From JAJXWB01 sp037044955 (GTDB lineage Bacteria; Pseudomonadota; Alphaproteobacteria; Rhizobiales; Beijerinckiaceae): 64,000 nucleotides of DNA. A program made the translations under genes and the position numbers. Numbering within the stretch: position 1 is the stretch's first letter; every line of letters begins with the position of its first letter. Under the pieces are notes generated by a model. That model worked only from the letters and a program-made list of their open reading frames with translations. It did no database searches and was not told the origin of the DNA. The stretch is from positions 1,116,001 through 1,180,000 of the forward strand of contig JBAOHX010000002.1 in the NCBI GenBank assembly GCA_037044955.1, in the 5' to 3' direction. Shown here in pieces: positions 53,125 through 64,000 of this stretch.

Positions 53125-53316
53125 ATGGCCAATCCGTTTCAGTTCCTGCAGGACGTGCGCTCGGAAGGCGCGAAGATCACCTGGCCGTCGCGCCGCGAGA
53201 CCCTCATCACCACCGGGCTCGTGCTGGCGATGGTCTTCGTCGCGTCGCTGTTCTTTGTTTCTGTCGACCAGACGCTGCGTCTGATCGTCGGCTTCCTGCT
53301 CAGCCTCGGCCGCTAA
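53125..53316 (+). CDS. secE: Preprotein translocase subunit SecE
   Basis: 63 residues, the short alphaproteobacterial form. Cytoplasmic helix FLQDVRSEGAKITWPSRRETLITT (family hallmark KITWP) and one membrane helix LVLAMVFVASLFFVSVDQTL. Partner of SecY in the translocon. nusG begins 21 bp further on, the usual secE-nusG pair. tRNA-Trp, usually adjacent, is far upstream. Confidence 0.95.
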   Translation: MANPFQFLQDVRSEGAKITWPSRRETLITTGLVLAMVFVASLFFVSVDQTLRLIVGFLLSLGR

Positions 53317-53337
53317 GACGGCCCAACAGGATCCACC

Positions 53338-53868
53338 ATGACGACCCGCTGGTACATCGTCCACGCCTATTCCAATTTCGAGAAGAAGGTCGCCGAATCG
53401 ATCCGCGAGCAGGCCGCCCAGCGTGGCCTCGCCGACAAGTTCGAGGAAGTGCTCGTGCCGACCGAGCAGGTGATCGAGGTCCGCCGTGGACGCAAGATCA
53501 ATTCCGAGCGCAAGTTCTTTCCGGGCTACGTGCTGGTGAAATGCGACCTGACCGATCAGGTCTACCATCTCATCAAGAACACGCCGAAGGTCACGGGCTT
53601 CCTCGGCGCCGACAACAAGCCGATGCCGATCTCGGAGGCCGAGGCCGACCGGATCAAGGGGCAGGTGGCCGAGGGCGTCGAGCGTCCGAAGGCCTCGATC
53701 TCGTTCGAGATCGGCGAGACCGTGCGCGTCGCCGACGGGCCGTTCGCCTCGTTCAACGGCAAGGTCGAGGAAGTCGACGAGGGCCGCTCGCGCCTCAAGG
53801 TCGCCGTTTCGATCTTCGGCCGCGAGACGCCGGTCGAGCTCGAGTTCGGCCAGGTCGAGAAGGTCTGA
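53338..53868 (+). CDS. nusG: Transcription antitermination/pausing factor NusG
   Basis: 176 residues. NGN domain: WYIVHAYSNFEKKVAESIREQA, VPTEQVIEVRRGRKINSERKFFPGYVLVKCDLTD. KOW domain: GETVRVADGPFASFNGKVEEVDEGRSRLKVAVSIFGRETPVELEFGQVEKV. Binds RNA polymerase, Rho and ribosomal S10. Second in the secE-nusG operon. A 9-bp hairpin (53882-53906) follows it closely. Confidence 0.97.
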   Translation: MTTRWYIVHAYSNFEKKVAESIREQAAQRGLADKFEEVLVPTEQVIEVRRGRKINSERKFFPGYVLVKCDLTDQVYHLIKNTPKVTGFLGADNKPMPISEAEADRIKGQVAEGVERPKASISFEIGETVRVADGPFASFNGKVEEVDEGRSRLKVAVSIFGRETPVELEFGQVEKV

Positions 53869-53881
53869 GCGGCGCTCAACG

Positions 53882-53906
53882 GCGGGAGAGGAAATTTCTC
53901 TCCCGC
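53882..53906 (+). terminator. Hairpin after nusG
   Basis: GCGGGAGAG / CTCTCCCGC, 9 perfect pairs with loop GAAATTT, 13 bp after the nusG stop. No T-run follows directly, so it may be a processing or Rho-linked site rather than a classical terminator. The following 170 bp become AT-rich (TGATTTTCTTATTTTTTCC), a possible promoter for the rhodanese gene. Confidence 0.5.
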
Positions 53907-54078
53907 GCTCGCGCGACGACAAGAAACTTCTCCCGCGCGGAATTGCTTCAGCACTGATTTTCTTATTTTTTCCGGCCTATTGCGCCTGCAATCGGCTTCG
54001 TTCATCTCGTTGCCATCCAGCGCCGCCCGCCCCATTCGAGGGGCGAAAGGCGGCGGGCGATCGAGACGGAGCGGGCAC

Positions 54079-54539
54079 ATGGCGAACCGGGAAATTCTCA
54101 GCGTCGAAGACCTGATCGACGAGGCCGAGCAGGAAATCGAGACGATTTCTGTGCGGCAGGCCCTGGCGCTGCACAAGGATACGGACGTCGCCTTCATCGA
54201 CCTGCGCGACACGCGCGAACTCGACCGCGAAGGCCGCATCCCCGGCGCGATCCACATTCCGCGCGGCTCGATGGAATTCCGGATCGACCCGCGCAGCGCC
54301 TCGCATCACGAGGTCTTCTCGTCCGACAAGCGCTTCGTCTTCTTCTGCGCGGGCGGCGTCCGCTCGGCGCTGGCGGCCCATACGGCCAAGCGCATGGGCC
54401 TCGAGCCGGTCTGTCATGTCGCCGGCGGCTACGGCGCCTGGAAGCGGGCGGGCGGTCCCGTCGAACTGCCGGAGCAGGCGCCCGGCGAATACGATTTCGC
54501 GCCCCGCAAGGTGCGCAGGCGGACGCCGAAGCCGCCTGA
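54079..54539 (+). CDS. Rhodanese-domain protein (3' end uncertain)
   Basis: Rhodanese-like protein of about 140-155 residues from ATG 54079 (ribosome site GACGGAGCGGG). AEQEIETISVRQALALHKDTDVAFIDLRDTRELDREGRIPGAIHIPRGSMEF, then the catalytic loop FFCAGGVRSA (Cys) and HVAGGYGAWKRAGGPVE, where the domain normally ends. No in-frame stop follows; the frame stays open to 54957, overlapping rplK. A TGA at 54537 in another frame, followed by a terminator, suggests a missing base near the end; the listed end is an estimate. Usual sulfurtransferase or redox role. Lies between nusG and rplK. Confidence 0.75.
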
Positions 54540-54576
54540 GACTTGCATTTGCGGACGACACGTTTATAAGCCCCCC

Positions 54577-54598
54577 AGCCCTCGCTGGAGGGCTTTTT
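54577..54598 (+). terminator. Rho-independent terminator upstream of rplK
   Basis: Stem AGCCCTC / GAGGGCT with GCTG loop, then TTTTCT. It closes the rhodanese unit, so rplK-rplA must have their own promoter in the 150 bp that follow. Confidence 0.75.
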
Positions 54599-54743
54599 CT
54601 ATTCGGCGTCCTGCCGGTGGGAAATCCACGTGGGAGACATGCCCGGTCGCCATCCGGGAGGCCATGTCCGACCACGAACTGCAACCGATGGCGGGTTTCG
54701 ATCCCAGGATCGCGGCTCGCCGTCATTCGTTGGAGAAACAACG

Positions 54744-55190
54744 ATGGCGAAGAAAATCGCCGGCTATATCAAGCTGCAGGTGCCCGCGGGCGCCGCCAAT
54801 CCGTCGCCGCCGATCGGCCCGGCGCTCGGCCAGCGCGGCCTCAACATCATGGAATTCTGCAAGGCCTTCAATGCGAAGAGCCAGCAGATCGAGAAGGGGA
54901 CGCCGATCCCCGTCATCATCACGGCCTACCAGGACCGTTCCTTCACCTTCGAGATGAAGCAGCCGCCGGTCTCCTTCTTCCTGAAGAAGGCGGCGGGCCT
55001 CAAGATCGGCAAGAAGCCGGCCTCGGGCTCCAAGACGCCGGGCCGCCAGGTCGTCGGCAAGGTGACCAAGGCGCAGGTGCGCGAAATCGCCGAGAAGAAG
55101 ATCGTCGACCTCAATTGCGCGACGATCGAGTCGGCCATGTCGATGATCGAAGGTTCCGCCCGCGCTATGGGCCTGCAGGTGGTGGAGTAA
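54744..55190 (+). CDS. rplK: Ribosomal protein L11
   Basis: 148 residues. AKKIAGYIKLQVPAGAANPSPPIGPALGQRGLNIMEFCKAFN is the conserved L11 N-domain, and the C-terminal RNA-binding domain has GSKTPGRQVVGKVTKAQVREIAEKK. ATG 54744 has TTGGAGAAA as ribosome site. L11 forms the GTPase-associated centre of the 50S subunit. rplA begins 4 bp after the stop. Confidence 0.98.
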   Translation: MAKKIAGYIKLQVPAGAANPSPPIGPALGQRGLNIMEFCKAFNAKSQQIEKGTPIPVIITAYQDRSFTFEMKQPPVSFFLKKAAGLKIGKKPASGSKTPGRQVVGKVTKAQVREIAEKKIVDLNCATIESAMSMIEGSARAMGLQVVE

Positions 55191-55194
55191 GCCG

Positions 55195-55899
<705 letters not shown>

Positions 55900-55911
55900 C
55901 AAACCGACAAT

Positions 55912-55952
55912 TTATCCTCCGCCCCCTTGGCATGGGGGGCGGAACCGGATAA
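55912..55952 (+). terminator. Hairpin after rplA
   Basis: Stem TTATCC-(T)-CCGCCCCC / GGGGGCGG-(AACC)-GGATAA with a 7-nt loop. There is no T-run, so it may act as a partial terminator or RNA-processing site between rplA and the rplJ leader. Confidence 0.5.
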
Positions 55953-56381
55953 AGACACCCCTCCGGGGCCGACCGCCTATCGCGGCCCCGTTTCAATTCA
56001 TCTTCCGCACGCTTGGCGTTCTTCCCGCAACGGGAGACGTCGCGCGTGCGGTGGACATGGCCGAAAGCCCCGGATTTTCCGATGCTTGCGGCCATATCCT
56101 GTCCGAGACTGCCGGCGCCGCGGGGTTCCCTGCGGCTTAATCGGATGACGGCGCCGCCAGCGCCGAATCGGCCTGCATAGACGGGGAAGAGCGGAATTTT
56201 TGGGCCAGCGTCGCGTCCTTGCGGAGGCGACGGGACGTCCTGGTTTGGTTCGAACCCTCTGATCCACGGAAGACCCTCCGGGTCCTCCAGGAGGACAGGA
56301 ACACGGCGCCGGGCGTCGCAAGACGGCCGGCAATCGAAGAGCGGCAGCCTCCCGGTTGTCGCTTTCAAGGAGAAGAGCACC
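55953..56381 (+). ncRNA. Leader of the rplJ-rplL mRNA (L10 autoregulatory leader candidate)
   Basis: About 430 bp without a gene, ending at the GTG of rplJ. Such leaders bind the L10-L7/L12 complex to control translation. A long stem is seen at 56053-56104: GGACA / TGTCC outside and TGGCCG / CGGCCA inside, with an unpaired TATCC. The region also contains the promoter of this unit. The L10-leader identity is inferred from position and length. Confidence 0.5.
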
Positions 56382-56897
56382 GTGGACAGAGCGGAGAAGA
56401 AAGAGGCGGTAGCGTCGTTGAACGGGGTCTTCAGCAAGACCTCCGTCGTCGTCGTCGCCCATTACTCCGGCCTGACGGTGGCCCAGATGCAAAAGCTGCG
56501 CGCCCAGATGCGCGAAGCCGGGGCCACGGTCCAGGTCGCCAAGAACCGCCTGGTCAAGATCGCTCTCGACGGCACCGACGTCGCCTCGATCGGCGCCCTG
56601 ATGAAGGGCCCGACCCTGATCGCCTATTCGGACGATCCGGTGGCGGCGCCGAAAGCGGCCGTGGCATTCGCCAAGGACCACGACAAGTTCGTGATCCTGG
56701 GCGGCGCCATGGGCGCGACGGCCCTCAACCCGGACGGCGTGAAGTCGCTTGCGACCATGCCTTCCCTCGACGAACTGCGCGCCAAGCTCGTGGGCCTCAT
56801 CCAGGCTCCCGCGACCAAGCTGGCCCAGCTTTCGACGGCGCCCGCGGCCAAGCTCGCGCGCGTGTTCGGGGCCTACGCCAATAGAGACGCGGCCTGA
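56382..56897 (+). CDS. rplJ: Ribosomal protein L10
   Basis: 171 residues, GTG start at 56382 with AAGGAG eight bases upstream. RAEKKEAVASLNGVFSKTSVVVVAHYSGLTVAQMQKLRAQMREAGATVQVAKNRLVKIAL is the L10 RNA-binding domain, followed by GPTLIAYSDDPVAAPKAAVAFAKDH and a C-terminal helix for L7/L12 binding (PAAKLARVFGAYANRDAA). It carries the L7/L12 dimers on the 50S stalk. rplL follows after 51 bp. Confidence 0.97.
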   Translation: MDRAEKKEAVASLNGVFSKTSVVVVAHYSGLTVAQMQKLRAQMREAGATVQVAKNRLVKIALDGTDVASIGALMKGPTLIAYSDDPVAAPKAAVAFAKDHDKFVILGGAMGATALNPDGVKSLATMPSLDELRAKLVGLIQAPATKLAQLSTAPAAKLARVFGAYANRDAA

Positions 56898-56948
56898 CGG
56901 CCGGCATTTGCAATATCGCCAATCGAACCTATCTGAAGGACTGAACCA

Positions 56949-57326
56949 ATGGCCAATCTCGAAAAGATCGTTGAAGAGCTGTCGTCGCTGACGGTTCTCG
57001 AAGCCGCCGAACTCGCCAAGCTTCTCGAAGAGAAGTGGGGCGTGTCGGCTGCGGCCGCCGTTGCGGTCGCCGCTGCTCCGGCCGCCGGCGGCGCCGCCGC
57101 CGCTGTCGAAGAGAAGACCGAGTTCACGGTCGTTCTCGCCTCGGCCGGCGACAAGAAGATCGAGGTCATCAAGGAAGTGCGCGCGATCACCGGTCTCGGC
57201 CTCAAGGAAGCCAAGGACCTGGTCGAAGGCGCGCCGAAGACCGTCAAGGAAGGCGCCACGAAGGAAGACGCCGACAAGATCAAGGCCCAGCTCGAAAAGG
57301 CCGGCGCCAAGGTCGAGCTCAAGTAA
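56949..57326 (+). CDS. rplL: Ribosomal protein L7/L12
   Basis: 125 residues. N-terminal dimerisation helix NLEKIVEELSSLTVLEAAELAKLLEEKWG, flexible Ala-rich hinge (AAAAVAVAAAPAAGGAAAAVEEK), and the C-terminal domain EFTVVLASAGDKKIEVIKEVRAITGLGLKEAKDLVEGAPKTVKEG that contacts elongation factors. Ribosome site TGAAGGAC before ATG. Usual place between rplJ and rpoB. Confidence 0.98.
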   Translation: MANLEKIVEELSSLTVLEAAELAKLLEEKWGVSAAAAVAVAAAPAAGGAAAAVEEKTEFTVVLASAGDKKIEVIKEVRAITGLGLKEAKDLVEGAPKTVKEGATKEDADKIKAQLEKAGAKVELK

Positions 57327-57362
57327 TCGTGCGCGCCGCTCGCGCGGCGTGATGCGTTTTCC

Positions 57363-57386
57363 GGTCCCGGGGCTCGCCCCGGGGCC
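57363..57386 (+). terminator. rplL-rpoB attenuator hairpin
   Basis: GGTCCCGGGGC / GCCCCGGGGCC, 11 pairs (one T-G) with a 2-nt centre, then ATTTATG. A hairpin between rplL and rpoB is usual and causes partial termination, lowering rpoBC relative to the stalk proteins. Confidence 0.6.
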
Positions 57387-57547
57387 ATTTATGCGTTTCG
57401 GGGATCGGTTCCCCCATTCCGCCTCGGGCCGTGTGGCCGGGAGGCGCGACGGAGCATTCGGCTCCCGCCCGTTCGGAAGTGGAACGGGGAGGCGAGAGGC
57501 CCGGCGTCGAGCTGTGGCCCGCCAGGACAAGAGGTGCGAGGAGCGAC

Positions 57548-61673
<4,126 letters not shown>

Positions 61674-61790
61674 CGATTGTGAGGCGAGCAGCGCGGCGCT
61701 TCCTGCGTGAGCTGAGGACGGCGCTTGTCGCGCCGTCCTGTTCGAACTTCAGGCGGAGCGCCACGAGCGCGGCCGCCCCAGGAGACGAAG

Positions 61791-64000
<2,210 letters not shown>

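Noticed and set aside
50832..53957. A 1,041-codon plus-strand frame opposite the large membrane protein, and a 913-codon frame opposite the helicase (48166-50907)
   Set aside because: Both mirror well-supported minus-strand genes; their translations are low-complexity Arg/Glu/Gly/His mixtures without motifs.

Overview
The window is high-GC DNA packed with protein genes. Its gene families and repeats point to an alphaproteobacterium, most likely of the order Hyphomicrobiales (Rhizobiales). Supporting signs are the tuf / tRNA-Trp / secE-nusG-rplKAJL-rpoBC block, a tlde1 (DUF2778) L,D-transpeptidase, an actP / DUF294 / exonuclease acetate cluster, and paired-palindrome intergenic repeats starting with GTCAT. 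This placement is inferred from gene content; no 16S rRNA gene is present.

Layout. 1-2.0 kb: the end of a thiolase gene and an acyl-CoA dehydrogenase. 2.1-8.5 kb: NAD kinase, nitroreductase, a tandem hotdog thioesterase, a double Usp protein, an unrecognised 343-aa protein with a decayed partial copy beside it, and a class III CoA-transferase. 8.5-14.6 kb: a CHASE2 adenylate cyclase, a TonB-like protein, a DUF900 lipoprotein and a run of small secreted or membrane proteins. 14.8-18.5 kb: tRNA-Thr and two tandem paralogous MFS transporters. 18.9-23.4 kb: DUF485-actP-DUF294-exonuclease. 23.4-31.2 kb: a 23S rRNA methyltransferase, tRNA-Tyr, two flavin amine-oxidase genes (one fused to a methyltransferase-like domain), tRNA-Gly, a polysaccharide deacetylase and a HemJ/CopD-like protein. 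31.4-32.7 kb: tuf with a duplicated 3' tail. 32.8-37.2 kb: YbjQ, a Liv-type binding protein, tlde1, a DapA-family enzyme and tRNA-Trp. 37.3-46.7 kb: a molybdenum hydroxylase pair, a Tat-exported FAH-family protein, a hydrolase/SDR/enoyl-CoA hydratase operon, a truncated ring-hydroxylating dioxygenase beta subunit, an acyl-CoA dehydrogenase and a ferric-reductase/Rieske fusion operon. 46.7-52.9 kb: an MFS transporter, a UvrD-type helicase, and a pair of membrane proteins including a putative GT-C-like protein. 53.1-64.0 kb: secE, nusG, a rhodanese, rplK, rplA, rplJ, rplL, rpoB and the start of rpoC.

Functionally the window mixes the core transcription/translation block with acyl-CoA and aromatic catabolism, organic-acid uptake (actP and the MFS pair) and envelope functions. 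Normally contiguous translation genes are separated here by unrelated genes.

Quality caution: at least 18 reading-frame breaks occur, nearly all equivalent to one extra base. They hit genes that cannot be lost (rpoB, rpoC, NAD kinase). Removing one base at each break makes every complete broken gene a whole number of codons (the nitroreductase instead needs one base added), so most are probably consensus errors rather than real pseudogenes. I describe these genes as intact but frame-broken.
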